Part shown: piece after piece, positions 11,292-22,149 of the stretch
Layout of the letters: each line of letters starts with the position of its first letter
Numbering within the stretch: the stretch's first letter is position 1
Assembly: GCA_032433595.1 (NCBI GenBank)
Contig: JASWJB010000059.1
Coordinates: forward strand, 105,137 to 169,136
DNA from: Conoideocrella luteorostrata
Lineage: Eukaryota; Ascomycota; Sordariomycetes; Hypocreales; Clavicipitaceae
Direction of reading: 5' to 3'
Length of the DNA: 64,000 bases
Notes under the pieces: generated by a model
What the model was told of the DNA's origin: nothing
Database searches by the model: none
What the model saw: the letters and a program-made list of their open reading frames with translations, nothing else
Program-made: the position numbers and the translations under genes

Positions 11292-14234
11292 ATGGCCGGG
11301 AACTCATTCAACCTGTCGAACGCCGGCCAGAACCCGTTCGATATATACAATGATGCTCGCCCGACGCTGCAACAGACCGCTCCGACTCTCCCCAACGGGT
11401 GTTGCAACTTTGTCGACCTGACTCCTGGGGCCAATGGCGCCAAATGCGGCTGTCGACGTTTTTGGCCCCGCCAGGCCATGGGTAGTCCAGTTACTGACCA
11501 AGCTGGCTGGTGTATGTGTGCCCATCACGCTTGCTACCACGATGACACGCCCCGTGATGGATACCAAAATCAACCGGAACCACAGGCCATTGCCCACCAG
11601 GGAGGACAGGAGAATGAAAGACCTCATACTGTACGTGAGCCACTGACTCCTATAGCCGATACATCCATGCAAAACACCTCTGCGGTTCCGGGATTGGACT
11701 TTTCAGCCTTCAGTCCGGGGGTTCCTCTGTCATTTATTCATGATTTGCCCACAGATGCCGATGGAACTTGCATCCTAGATGCCAGCCCCTATCCACCAGG
11801 CTCCATGCCTGACACTCTGGCTTGGGGTGAGTATATCCAGTCTCCAACAGGACCCTCTGGGCGATGTGAAGCTGCTGGCTTGCCACATATTCCCTCTCAG
11901 CTCCTCATGCCTTCACAGACCGCCTCCACCACCTCATCCATTCAAGCCAAGTATGAAAGACCGTTCGCTGGGAAAGGTCTCAATACGCTTAACGTGAAAC
12001 CCAGTGATCCTGTTACATCACATCCTCCGCAGCACCAGCATAGGGATCGGGACTTTCCCGGTAGCCCATCACATAATGTTGACCCGGCGAATGGCTCCTT
12101 TGGGTTTGTGGGCCCTGATGGTCAAGCTGCGGACACACCACCATCCGGCATTGCAACTCAGACGGAGCCTAGAACGTCTGTTGTGAAGCATCGCCGTGGA
12201 GCATCCCGAGAGATGCTTCGGAATTTGTCGGACACCATTTGTGGCCATGAACAGCGTTTGGATCAACTGGAGACCGTATCATTTTCCGCCAATGGCCACG
12301 AAGAATGCTTTGACAAGCACGACCACATGGACTTGCGGGTAACAGACCTGGAACAGAGGATGGAAGGAGTCGAAAAAGCAGCTGAGGGTGCCCATCCGGC
12401 ACATACCCAACGCGATGCGGAAGACGACGGCTCTGCAAGTGTTACTTCGACAGGCACAAGTCTCGCTAGCCGCGTAAGCACCAGTGCCATCATGTCCCAG
12501 ATCAGTAGCCTGCAAGCTCGGGTCACTCATCTTCAAACTTTTCTCCCTTCGCAAAGCCATGCGTGGACCGTAGAAGTTGTTTTCTTACCTTTCCCCCTTA
12601 CGAGACTGTGGCAGGACATTTCGCAGTTCAAAGCCGAACCAACGGCCAGTCATGATGAGTGGACACAGATGCCCATGACGCTGAGTAACGCCACCATGCG
12701 ATCACAGTCACCTTTCAACGGCAATTGGGCAGCTGCGGATGCGGACCTTCATGCCGAATGGCTGTACCCTCGTGCCTGTGGTGATAAGAGCACACAGGAT
12801 AAGAGGCTACGAAGTCGTGGACTGATACAAGCCGTGCCTTTCCGTGGCCCCGACGCTAGAAGTGTGCAACTCGCTATTCATGAAGCATTTGGCCCAGTGT
12901 TTCGATCTTTAGGCATTACTGCTCACCAGGGCCCCTCCGATGACAGGCTGTCGAGGTATCTTGGACTCCAGGAAGCTTGGGTTCCTCTCCGCAAAATACA
13001 CAAGGATTCACGCCTTAGATTTCTCAGCGCTGCGGAAATGCTGACACCAACAACGTGGGATGTCAACTTCTTGCATTCTATTGCCATGAAGGCCGTTGAA
13101 CCTAGACTATTCATTACACACCCAGATGCATATGTTCAGGACTACCGGGCTTATGAGTCCGGATGGACTTGGCAGCACATACGGGACATGGACCCGGTCA
13201 CCCCCGACGTTACCGAATCTCAAGAAGTTAAAGAGGCAGATGCTATGGAACACTGCTGGCACTGGAATGAGCAGCTTGACGGGTCGACGAACGCTCCTAC
13301 AACACTCGATATGCAGCGGAAGCGTCAGCGTGGCTCATCATCCTCCCCCTTCGTCCTGGCAGGATCCGAACACTCATGTAGGTCTGTGAGCCCCTTTGCT
13401 GTGCGTGGCCCGTCTCCCATGCTGGCTGGCCGCCGGGCACAGAGGCCGCCTCACATTCGCACAGCCTCGGTCCCCGTTGTGCCGCCCGTTCGACCGTCTC
13501 CCGCCAGTGCTGGTCGCCGGCGAATCGTTTCACACGGTCAAAGTCGACAATCATCGCCTTTTGCGCGCGGCACATCTCAGTCAGGAGTCCAGAAACGCCC
13601 CGCCCGCAGTATGCGGTCACCATGCTATCCGCGACAGACACCTCGCTGGACCTCGTCACCCAGCCCCATGCCGTCTGGCGTTACCGATCGTCATTTCCCT
13701 CGCGGCTTGACTCCGCTCGCCTACGCAACCCCCTTCAGCAACGCCCCCTTGCAGGAACTACGACCAGTGAGGGGCAGCAGCGTCGCACGAAGTACAACAG
13801 ATCATATGGCTGGCGAGTATACTAGAGACGAATTGTTCGACATAGAGATTTATGAGAGTGAGTCTGATGAATCATATGACGATGACCGAAACCACGGTGG
13901 GGACAACTACAGCGATGACAATGAAAGCATTTCAAGTGACGAAATGTTGACTCACGCTCACGCTGATGCTCACGCTGATGCTCACGCCCACGCCATCTTG
14001 GAGAATGACTCACAGCCACGGCAGCTGCCTGAGGATGAGCCTTGGCCAGGAATCGAAGACCAAGATCATGGTTCTGTCGGGGAGAACATGGACCCGCAAC
14101 AGCACGTTAGCCCAGACGATCGACACAGCATTGCGAGTAGTCAGCCTTCTGAATACCCCACCACGGAGCGAACCTGGCCCGTGGACAGTCAAAATGGTAC
14201 TGGCTTCCACATTCATGAGGACCGCCACGAATGA
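11292..14234 (+). CDS. Large conserved fungal protein of unknown function with a Cys/His-rich N-terminus
   Basis: A single 980-codon frame starts at the ATG at 11292. Near the N-terminus, residues 52-83 hold a compact cluster: C52-x-C54, C74-x-C76, H78, H79, C81 and H83 (CGCRRFW ... WCMCAHHACYH). This could bind a metal. A heptad-like acidic/basic segment at about residues 305-370 (GHEQRLDQLE, DLEQRMEGVEK) suggests a coiled coil. The middle section (about 415-660) is rich in Trp and aromatic residues and looks folded. The C-terminal third is Ser/Pro/Arg-rich and disordered, ending in acidic stretches and a His-Ala-Asp repeat. I believe this architecture recurs in Sordariomycetes, but no function is known to me. 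It could be a nuclear or chromatin-associated protein; that is a guess. Confidence 0.85.
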   Translation: MAGNSFNLSNAGQNPFDIYNDARPTLQQTAPTLPNGCCNFVDLTPGANGAKCGCRRFWPRQAMGSPVTDQAGWCMCAHHACYHDDTPRDGYQNQPEPQAIAHQGGQENERPHTVREPLTPIADTSMQNTSAVPGLDFSAFSPGVPLSFIHDLPTDADGTCILDASPYPPGSMPDTLAWGEYIQSPTGPSGRCEAAGLPHIPSQLLMPSQTASTTSSIQAKYERPFAGKGLNTLNVKPSDPVTSHPPQHQHRDRDFPGSPSHNVDPANGSFGFVGPDGQAADTPPSGIATQTEPRTSVVKHRRGASREMLRNLSDTICGHEQRLDQLETVSFSANGHEECFDKHDHMDLRVTDLEQRMEGVEKAAEGAHPAHTQRDAEDDGSASVTSTGTSLASRVSTSAIMSQISSLQARVTHLQTFLPSQSHAWTVEVVFLPFPLTRLWQDISQFKAEPTASHDEWTQMPMTLSNATMRSQSPFNGNWAAADADLHAEWLYPRACGDKSTQDKRLRSRGLIQAVPFRGPDARSVQLAIHEAFGPVFRSLGITAHQGPSDDRLSRYLGLQEAWVPLRKIHKDSRLRFLSAAEMLTPTTWDVNFLHSIAMKAVEPRLFITHPDAYVQDYRAYESGWTWQHIRDMDPVTPDVTESQEVKEADAMEHCWHWNEQLDGSTNAPTTLDMQRKRQRGSSSSPFVLAGSEHSCRSVSPFAVRGPSPMLAGRRAQRPPHIRTASVPVVPPVRPSPASAGRRRIVSHGQSRQSSPFARGTSQSGVQKRPARSMRSPCYPRQTPRWTSSPSPMPSGVTDRHFPRGLTPLAYATPFSNAPLQELRPVRGSSVARSTTDHMAGEYTRDELFDIEIYESESDESYDDDRNHGGDNYSDDNESISSDEMLTHAHADAHADAHAHAILENDSQPRQLPEDEPWPGIEDQDHGSVGENMDPQQHVSPDDRHSIASSQPSEYPTTERTWPVDSQNGTGFHIHEDRHE
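13953..13994 (+). repeat. Coding repeat giving alternating His-Ala/Asp-Ala residues
   Basis: Fourteen codons encode HAHADAHADAHAHA, from a tandem unit related to CACGCTGATGCT. It sits in the acidic, disordered C-terminal part of the 980-residue protein and is a likely site of length variation. Confidence 0.85.
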
Positions 14235-15393
14235 GGCGTATTCAACTCCACCAAGCAACTGCAGGAACATCTACCTAGGAGAGCCAACCAACCAGTCAGC
14301 ATGGGGACGAGGCGGAGAAACATCGCGGTAGACATCTCATCTCACCCTAGTGACTTTGAATACGTTGTGGGACTTCTTTCTCTTTTTTTTTTAAAGGTTG
14401 CGTCGTGATCCAGAGAACAGGGATGTTGGGGCAGCGACATGATACGTATGTATGTATGATGAAAGGCATTTGGGTATGTACACGACACAGCATGGCATGG
14501 CATCGGGGGCTGTTTGTCTCTATTTTTTTTTTTGGTTTGTTTTTGTCGATATCACCGAGCGATGGGACGAATTGGTAAGGACTTGGAATATCCTGGGTAT
14601 ATTAGGCGCGATGGACAAAAAACTGCGGTCTGATGGCTTTTCTTTTCTTGTTGGGGGTTTTTTTTTTTTTTTTTGTGAGAGAGATTATTGTAGATTCTTC
14701 AGATAACACTCCACAATGGCATCACAATTTCACCACTCATCCCACTCATCATCATTGTCTACCAAGTTGCCACTCGCTCATTGGAGCAGCCACGATCAGA
14801 AAACACGATCAGAAAACACGACGTACTTCATCCAAATTGCACATACGACAAGGCCAAAGCGAGAAATGCAGTCATCTTTTTTCCCAATTCATTAGATTGT
14901 CTAGTAGCATATCTATAAAATTAGAAGCTTCGTGTTGCCCATAAAACTCCAATCAACAGGGTATCTTCTATCAACCGGGCTCTCCCTCCCGGGTACCTTG
15001 ACAGGTAGGTACACTCAAATGCACCAAGTCATTGCAACTCCCGTGTCCCTTCCCTTCTTGTATAACGTCTTCTCCCTGATAAAACAGGTTACACAGTCCG
15101 CGTTCTAGATGCATCTTCGGAACAAAAGCAGAGAGACGAAAACGGGCCCCTTCCCAAAAACCTACCCAATCGCGTTTTCCATCGATTTGACTACCCCAGA
15201 ACTCCATATTTCAATCGCTATATACATGCATAACATATATGCTTGCTGACTTTCAATGGCTCGGCGTTTGCGGTAGTGACACGCTTGTGGTGAACTGAAC
15301 AAAGCGAACACACACAGACACAGACATACAGTCTTTGCCAGGCAGTGTAATTTCAAACCAGCCCCCCCTCCCCCACCCAACTCTAAAGGAAGT
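14235..15393. other. Convergent intergenic region with poly-T runs
   Basis: This lies between the stop codons of the 980-residue gene (+) and the Vps62 gene (-). It contains T runs at about 14383-14392 and 14522-14533 and a 17-T run at 14658-14674, plus a short tandem repeat of CACGATCAGAAAA near 14791. Small frames here are low-complexity and unconvincing. Confidence 0.6.
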
Positions 15394-16278
15394 TTAATAC
15401 CAAGTCTGCTTGGGATCCAGCTTGTACAAGATACGGCATCTGCTTGCCTGGCACATCTTGGATCGGCCAAGCCGCTTGAATTTGGGGCCGGTGGGCCCCG
15501 TAACGTAATGATACTGACCAAATAGCCGCCATTGCCGCATATCTGCCAGTGTGTACAGGCGATCGCCCCAGTATCCGTTGTAATGAAACCATGATGTTGG
15601 AGCATGGGGATTTTTGGCCGCAGGAACAAGACTGGGTGGGCGGTTTTGAGCATCGACAGCTTCCTCGTCCAATTCTGTGTGCTTCTCCAGCTTGTAGTTA
15701 TAGTGATAGGCGTAGTTGTTCAAGGCCGGGTCCCATAAAGGACCTTTGTCGCTGACATCTTTGAGCATCTTGAATGGTAATACGTACGGATGGTCGCCGG
15801 GCGTGGCATACATGGCATGGGAGCCTACGGCAGAATAAATAACAGGGCGCTTGCCGCGTTTTTCCACAGCGTCCCATGCATATGCCTGGCCGCCTTCATG
15901 TTCCGAAAAGAAGATGCCACGGGGAACTCCATGCTCAAAACGGACCATGCAATGCTCCCAGTCGCCAACGTGGTTGCCGAAGCGAATGCCAAGAACAGTC
16001 TGGCCCAAGTTGTACGAGTAGAAGAAAAACCAAAAAGCATCCAGTATACCAGAGCCTTTATCCACCAGAACAAGGACAGCAGGGGCTCGGGAGTATCCGT
16101 TAGCATCGGGTTTATGGCCACGGCGCTGGATGCGGCGGGGCTTTGCTTGCAAGGGTCGTTGGTGTTGAGCGTTACGGAGGGGCCGTGGGTCGGATATTCT
16201 ATGCAAGGGAAGATCCTTGTTCACATCAAACCAAGTAGTGCGTTCGCCTCGAGGTGGCCCACCGCCATTGACAATATG

Positions 16279-16309
<31 letters not shown>

Positions 16310-16974
16310 AACGGACTCGGAACATTATCATGGCTGTGCAGCCAAGTGGGCCGAGTCTCAACATCGTCGAGGCTGTGCAAGTTGACGACTCCATCAAACT
16401 TATTCAGGCTGTGGAGGTTGTCCAGTGTTAATTTATCATCGGTGACGTTGACCAGTTCCTCGTCGACGAGGACGTCCATGTGCTGTACATGTTCACGGAT
16501 GTCTGACGGCCAAAACTGTTCACCTGAGTAGAGATGTACAAGAGGCGCATGCTCAACAACATAATCTGGCACATCCTTTAATATTCTCCGCCTCTGAAAA
16601 ACATTTCTCTTCTTGTCAAACCGCTTGGTGCCCGCCGTACCGGAATCCTCGGATGTCCTGTCTTCCCATGACAGGGGGGGTTCGGCGTATCTCTTGCGAA
16701 GTTCGGTCCGCACTTGGTCTTCGATTGCGGTAATATTGATGAAGCTTGGAAGGGCTGCTGGATCACGTCGCAAGTGATGTAGGCCGCAAAGACTGAGCCA
16801 GCGACAGAATTGACGGTCGATCCAATAAGGGCTGCTGCTCACCCAAAGACTGTCTCGAGCTCGTCGGGCTGGGCCATGGCTGGTTGGGTCGAGCACGCGG
16901 GGCACAAACCAGGCGATGAAAGAAGCGATCAGGAGCAGCGCCAGCACAATGAGGCCACGCCGAAACCAGTACAT
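15394..16974 (-). CDS. VPS62: Vacuolar protein sorting-associated protein 62 family member
   Basis: A 526-residue frame starts at the ATG at 16974-16972. Residues 7-27 form an N-terminal membrane anchor (GLIVLALLLIASFIAWFV). Family hallmarks follow: APLVHLYSGEQFWPSD, DAFWFFFYSYNLG, GNHVGDWEHCMVRFE, GSHAMYATPGDHPY and GPLWDPALNNYAY. These match the Vps62/DUF946 family, linked in yeast to delivery of proteins to the vacuole, although its molecular activity is unclear. A run of ten Asp encoded by pure GAC codons interrupts a poorly conserved linker. The length is somewhat greater than yeast Vps62 because of that linker. The gene converges on its left neighbour. Confidence 0.9.
16279..16308 (-). 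repeat. (GTC)10 trinucleotide run coding for ten Asp
   Basis: Ten perfect GTC triplets on the plus strand read as ten GAC (Asp) codons on the coding strand of the Vps62 gene. A pure codon run suggests slippage and length polymorphism rather than selection on sequence. Confidence 0.9.
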
Positions 16975-17958
16975 GGTTAAAGCTTTAGGTCCGTGTGACC
17001 GTCACACAACAATAAAGAGCCCAATCCCTCCAACTAGTACCGGGGTCCAAAGTCGTGGCATACAAAATCCGAGATAGATGAGTAGATTGCCGGGCGGGGT
17101 GCGCTGTTTGCCGTTGCGTGCAGCAGGGCCAAGCTGACGAGTCCTATCGCGGGATGAGGCTATCGCAAGGCGTCGTTCAAACGGTAGTCTCGGCTCGTTC
17201 CGGGTGCATTTGCGACGGGAAAGAAAGCAGCGGGTTGAAGCCGAGCCCAGGGATAGAAGCAACAATAGACCAAGAGAGGGGAATCGGTCCACTGGGGTGC
17301 AGAGACCGACAGGCCGTTGCTGAAGCCGTAGATGATGATAAGCCAACACACAGGTCTGGACCCTGTAAATCAGGGTTGAGGTTGACGAGACGACTGCACT
17401 GTGAACGGAAGCACGAAAAGTGGATATAGGCCAGCTATGAGCGCATAACGACGGTCGCAATATAAAGAATGCCTTCAGCACCGCTGGTAGCTGGTCGAAT
17501 GGCGACAGTAGAGGTATAATAAGGATGGAAGTGATATAGAGAAGAGAACAGAACGGGTGGTGGATTCAGACTGCAAGAAGGAATGAGACCGTCTGAGTAA
17601 TAAGCGTGAGAGCGAGTGTATCAAATGGCATGGAAAAGGTACGAAACATCCGAAAGGGCCGGCTAGTCATGCATCGAGACAGCTAGAGGCAGGGCCGAGA
17701 AGCCTGCGGGAACGGCAACTGGACAGGGTGACAGGGTACTGTGCAGAGTGCGGTGCAGTGCGGTGCACTGAGAGTGGGGGATGATAGCGCTTGTGTCGGG
17801 CTCTTGTGTCGTTGGGCGGTGCCGGTGGAGCCTCGTGGCAAATCGTAGCGTTTGAGACGCGAGAGTATGTACGGAGTACAGCCAGGAACAGACAAGCTAT
17901 CGATGTATCGACATGTACAGGTACGGAGGTCGTACGTATTCCAAAGCGAGCGGCACTC

Positions 17959-17993
17959 GGTCGAGGCAGTCGGTCGAGGCAGTCGGTCGAGGA
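17959..17993. repeat. 13-bp tandem repeat, about 2.7 copies
   Basis: The unit GGTCGAGGCAGTC is repeated directly, with the last copy broken off. It lies in intergenic DNA near a TACGGAGTA motif. No function is evident. Confidence 0.8.
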
Positions 17994-18911
17994 CGCAACG
18001 GCTACTTAGGTTAGCGACCAATCTTAGAAGCTGGCATGTTCCTACATCGGAGAACCGCCTTTGCAGAATTTCGAACACTCATTGGCGTGGCCAGACGAGT
18101 TCAAATCCGTGCCCAACCATGTGGCAGGCAAGTACTCCGTACGGAGTAGGTAATTACTAGATACCTGCTCCGTACCCCGTAGTAGGAAGTGATTAGGGCG
18201 GGCAAGGTATCAAACGGATCATGACCAACGTCTCAAGATCGTGGCACTTGGAGAGCAGACGGACGTGCGATGTTTGCAAACATCAAGCAGGTCAGTGATC
18301 GCGAATCAATCTTTGCGATTATCCCAGAAACCACGCGGGTGGTACTGATTTGCCCAATGCGAAGAAATGCTCTCGCAAGGACAGTCCCTCCTCCAAAACA
18401 CCCCGCAATTAAATTAAGACTTGAGATAACGTTGATGGCGAGATCCAGCCAGATTGAAGGCGCAACGAACCACGACCAGCCCAACCACCACATGGGGAAA
18501 CGATGCGGTTTGGTATCACGGCGTGTTACTCCATGGACAGAGGTATAACTACCGCGCGAGTACGAAGTACGATGCATCACGGTAGTTGCGTCGAGAGTAC
18601 ATTCGGAGCATACTAAATCGCAACGTGATGGCTATCATTCGATCAGAACTAACCACTCTTGCACTTGGCTATCCGAAGCCATGTGCTTGGATCTTCCGGT
18701 AAACAGCAAGAAAGGGCCATCGTGATACAGAGTCCGCAGCGGCACCCTGAATTTGAGTATTCGAGCGGTGCTTGCCAGAGAACTAATCCCGTCCGCGTGG
18801 GCCCAAGGACTCGACCTCATTGACTTGGGCGGGGTCTGGTGACTGCCGTGCTGGGCCACTCACCGCTGGCCGTCCGCCACATGGGCTGCGACGGAATACC
18901 GCAGGGTCGCG

Positions 18912-18939
18912 ACGCTAAATACAGCACGCTAAATACAGC
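18912..18939. repeat. 14-bp perfect tandem duplication
   Basis: The unit ACGCTAAATACAGC occurs twice back to back in intergenic DNA. It is probably a recent slippage duplication. Confidence 0.8.
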
Positions 18940-20466
18940 ACTTGCACTCGTTGACTGCGCACTGAAGCAGCCTGCCAACATACTGGCATGATGCTCGCTA
19001 CTCCGTGCGCAGGGCAGGAATAGACAGAGCATCAACCCACAGCATGTATCCAGTCTATCCTCTTGCCGATATTTCAATACTTCCTTCTTTGCAGGAGCAG
19101 TCCGGTTGCTCGAGCTTCGTCCGCCGCGACAGCAGTATCTTTACCTAATAAGTCGGCATGTTGGCTCGGTTTGCTCCCGTCCAGACTGAGACACTGCTTC
19201 ACCTTCGCGCCTGGCTGGACGGGCGGTATAGTTACTCCTTCCCTGCGTTCAATCTTTGAATAATTGCACGCACCATGTGTATTCAAGAATTCTTGCCTTC
19301 AGCCGCATGCCTCTCCTTAGCGTAAACGTTCAGACAATGTGACTTGCAAGAGGGCCATCACTGACTTCCCTCCAAGTGCACCAAGTGATCTTACACTCGC
19401 CCAAATTGATGCCGACTTGAACTGAAGCGCTTTCACCCCTCCCCCAATCCCCTTCCTCTACCCACCGCAAAGGCAAGAGGTCGCGTGCCCCAACAAATCA
19501 TAGTAGAGCACACGTCGGCGTTACCCGATACCAGCAGCAACGAGGTCACGCAACCTAAAGGTACATTGACTCCCGGAACACCCGGCACGAACAGAATGCG
19601 TTTTACTCAGTCCATATCCATCGCACGCGCGGCAGTATTAACTAATCCAGAAATGATTCTCACATTAGACAGCGCCGTGCTACCAATCCATCCGTATTTT
19701 GCACCCATTGTAACTACCAGGTATGCTGTATCTCCTGCACAATTGATATGATTGCAGAGTCCTCGGGAGAATGTATAACAGCTTCTCGAGTTGATGCATA
19801 GGCTGAATTGCTCCGTATTGGTCTTGACATAATCACATGCAAGTATCTCTCAAGACATGAAGCAGTTGAGAATCAGAAATTATCGCTCCTAGCAAAGCTC
19901 GTTATGCACCAACTACTACCTCCAAGTACGTGGCAAAACTTACACACACAAGATTCCCCGCAGTCCTCCTAACCACCATCAAGGGTTGATATTCCAAGCT
20001 GCACAGTAAGTCGCTCTGAGAAGGGGGGACCGAGCCACCAGGATTGGTTGTATACCGTAGTTATCTCACTTGCCGTTACACATTATACACATTCATAGCG
20101 GTAGCTTGATTGACCAATATACAGCGGTATTTACTCCAACAAGGCAAAAACACTTGTTGGCCATGAGGTTCACATATGTTTTAGGGTACGGAGAGCTTTA
20201 CCTGTTCTGTGATAAAGAATAAATCTGAAGGATGAGGATGGGGATGGGGGTCAAAGCCCGTAGGTCATGTTATGTATATTTGTAGGGTGTATAGAGAGAT
20301 GTACTTGTTATGCTATTTTCTCTAACTAATGCAACCTTTGCTATCCAAACTAAATCATCCCAAAACAAAGCCTAGCTCACTCCAAAAAGCGTCATGGAAG
20401 TAAATAAACGTATGCTGCAGTATTGTACATGTAATGCGTGCGCACCATCCTCTCAAGTCACGTTGA

Positions 20467-22149
20467 TTACACTTCACCCCAACTTCCCATTGGTCCGTTT
20501 GATGCAATCACTGACCCCGTCCCCAGAGAACCACCAATGTCCCAGTAGTGCCTTGAAGAGCAGCTGCTTCTCCGAGCTGAGCGTCTCGTGCTCTGACTGG
20601 CGCAGCTGCTGTGATGACGCAGCGCCACGGGGCTGCTCGGCGCTACAGCTTTGAAAGATCGCCTCTCCACTGGCCGAGTTCGTGCGATGAGAGGATGATG
20701 TTGTCGAATACGAGCCACCTTGGCAGCATTTTCTTGTTGAGTCGACGTGGCATGATGCGTATTACTAGGCGGCGGCGACGTACTAGAGTGGGACGTGAAA
20801 CGTGAAACAAGATATCGAAAGACTAGCTTAATGTCTAGGCCCCTTTCCCACTCTTCTTTGGTGAAGTCACCCTCGGTCATGTCGGCATCTTCCGTGGCGC
20901 CTTCACCAAATTGCCTGCGACCAGGAATGTCAATGGGTTGAGAATGGCGGTGTATCGTGGGTTGAAACCTGGGCGAGGAAGGTTGACTTGCTCTCTCCGG
21001 TTCTTCCATCCGGCCAGCATTACCCGCATGGCCCGATTCTGGAATAACAGGGAGTCCAGCATATGGAAGAGGCATGTGCTGCATCTTGGAATACGTGGCA
21101 AACGCTCCTGGATGGGGTGAGAGATGGTTGACCAGCAAGCCGAGTTCTCTTGATAACCGCTCCAGGATGCGGATTTGCCACGAAGGTTCATCCTCAGGGG
21201 CCGAGGTAGGATGATTACCGAGTTGAGATGCCCGAGGCGTAGACGATAGTGACTCTGTATATTCGCCAGGCAACTCCTGCCCCAATAGAATTGATAACAT
21301 TGCATCATCAATACCAAAAAGGTCTTTGACAACCTTGCACGTGATTCTAGCCACGAAGCCTTCTGGGTTCCCAAGAGGTTCAACTGCGTCTTCGTCATGC
21401 CATGCCATGTTATCGGTCTCAACATCAGCAGGGCATCTTGAGCGGTGCATAGATGCCAATGACTTCCGCTGCCGTCTCGCTTCTCGCTGGACTTCGTCTA
21501 ATAGGACACGGCTATGATCCAAGCGCCATGCTTCTATACGCTGTCGTTTCTCGTCTTCCGGATGTTGGGCGTCGTCCCAATTCAAGTTGGTGTGGTCAAA
21601 GCTACCAAGTCTCCGGCGAATTTTGCGAGGATTGAACTGTTCAAATTGATAAATCTGTTCTTGGGCATCAGTCCCAAGGACGGGCCGGTCCAGTCGGAAA
21701 GAGCCAAGCCCATCGTGAGAGGGAAAGACCGGCGCGCCGTGCTGGCCACCCTGTTCTGGCAAAGTCAGGCCAGGCGCGGAGCGAAAATCGGGAAGGTGGC
21801 TATCCAGGCTATCCAATTCGGCATCTTCATCTGCGGCTTGGTCGTCGATGACCGATAGGACCGAGGTGGATTGTCTAGCGTCTGAGACTTCCTCGGATCG
21901 CGCAACGGTATTTAGACTGCCAAGATCACTCAGCCGTGATCGCCCAGGAGTCTCAATAGAGTGTTCGGAGTCGGTAAGATATGATGTGGCTGTGGCTTCG
22001 GTAGGGGGGGAAAAGAGAACCCAAGTCTGCGATTCCTCAGGTTCTCGCTCAGAGGAAGAGGGTCTGGGCAGAGTAGCAACGCTGTCGTCAACGCCGACTG
22101 GACGAGTTACTCGTTGCACAGCCTGTCGAGTTGGCTGTTGGAAAGCCAT
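20467..22149 (-). CDS. Conserved ascomycete protein of unknown function
   Basis: The frame of 560 residues starts at the ATG at 22149-22147, the first ATG in this frame, although the frame stays open for another 430 bases upstream without a start codon. The protein is Ser/Pro-rich with conserved-looking blocks: TWVLFSPPTEATATSYLTD near residue 40, EDAELDSLDSHLPDFRS near 115, a basic patch FNPRKIRRRLGSFDH, and a C-terminal YWDIGGSLGTGSVIASNG. The order (acidic blocks, a basic patch, a conserved Gly-rich tail) is reminiscent of fungal proteins listed only as hypothetical. No signal peptide or membrane segment is seen from this start. I cannot assign a function. Confidence 0.8.
   Translation of the reverse strand: MAFQQPTRQAVQRVTRPVGVDDSVATLPRPSSSEREPEESQTWVLFSPPTEATATSYLTDSEHSIETPGRSRLSDLGSLNTVARSEEVSDARQSTSVLSVIDDQAADEDAELDSLDSHLPDFRSAPGLTLPEQGGQHGAPVFPSHDGLGSFRLDRPVLGTDAQEQIYQFEQFNPRKIRRRLGSFDHTNLNWDDAQHPEDEKRQRIEAWRLDHSRVLLDEVQREARRQRKSLASMHRSRCPADVETDNMAWHDEDAVEPLGNPEGFVARITCKVVKDLFGIDDAMLSILLGQELPGEYTESLSSTPRASQLGNHPTSAPEDEPSWQIRILERLSRELGLLVNHLSPHPGAFATYSKMQHMPLPYAGLPVIPESGHAGNAGRMEEPERASQPSSPRFQPTIHRHSQPIDIPGRRQFGEGATEDADMTEGDFTKEEWERGLDIKLVFRYLVSRFTSHSSTSPPPSNTHHATSTQQENAAKVARIRQHHPLIARTRPVERRSFKAVAPSSPVALRHHSSCASQSTRRSARRSSCSSRHYWDIGGSLGTGSVIASNGPMGSWGEV

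Larger units (their letters stand above)
16975..20466. other. 3.5-kb intergenic region
   Basis: The proximal part (16975 to about 17500) is probably the promoter and leader of the Vps62 gene. No recognisable gene follows. The frames at 17683-18078, 18233-18580, 19485-19751 and others carry no motif and overlap on opposite strands. TACGGAGTA motifs occur at 17870-17878 and as a perfect 16-base palindrome at 18133-18148. Two small tandem repeats are listed separately. From about 20100 to 20466 lies the 3' flank of the downstream minus-strand gene. Confidence 0.5.

Noticed and set aside
15162..15653. 163-codon minus-strand frame overlapping the Vps62 C-terminus
   Set aside because: It overlaps the conserved Vps62 frame on the same strand in another phase and has no domain of its own.
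15790..16431. Plus-strand frame of 213 codons inside the Vps62 gene
   Set aside because: It is antisense to a well-supported gene; the long valine run is only the reverse of the Asp codon repeat.
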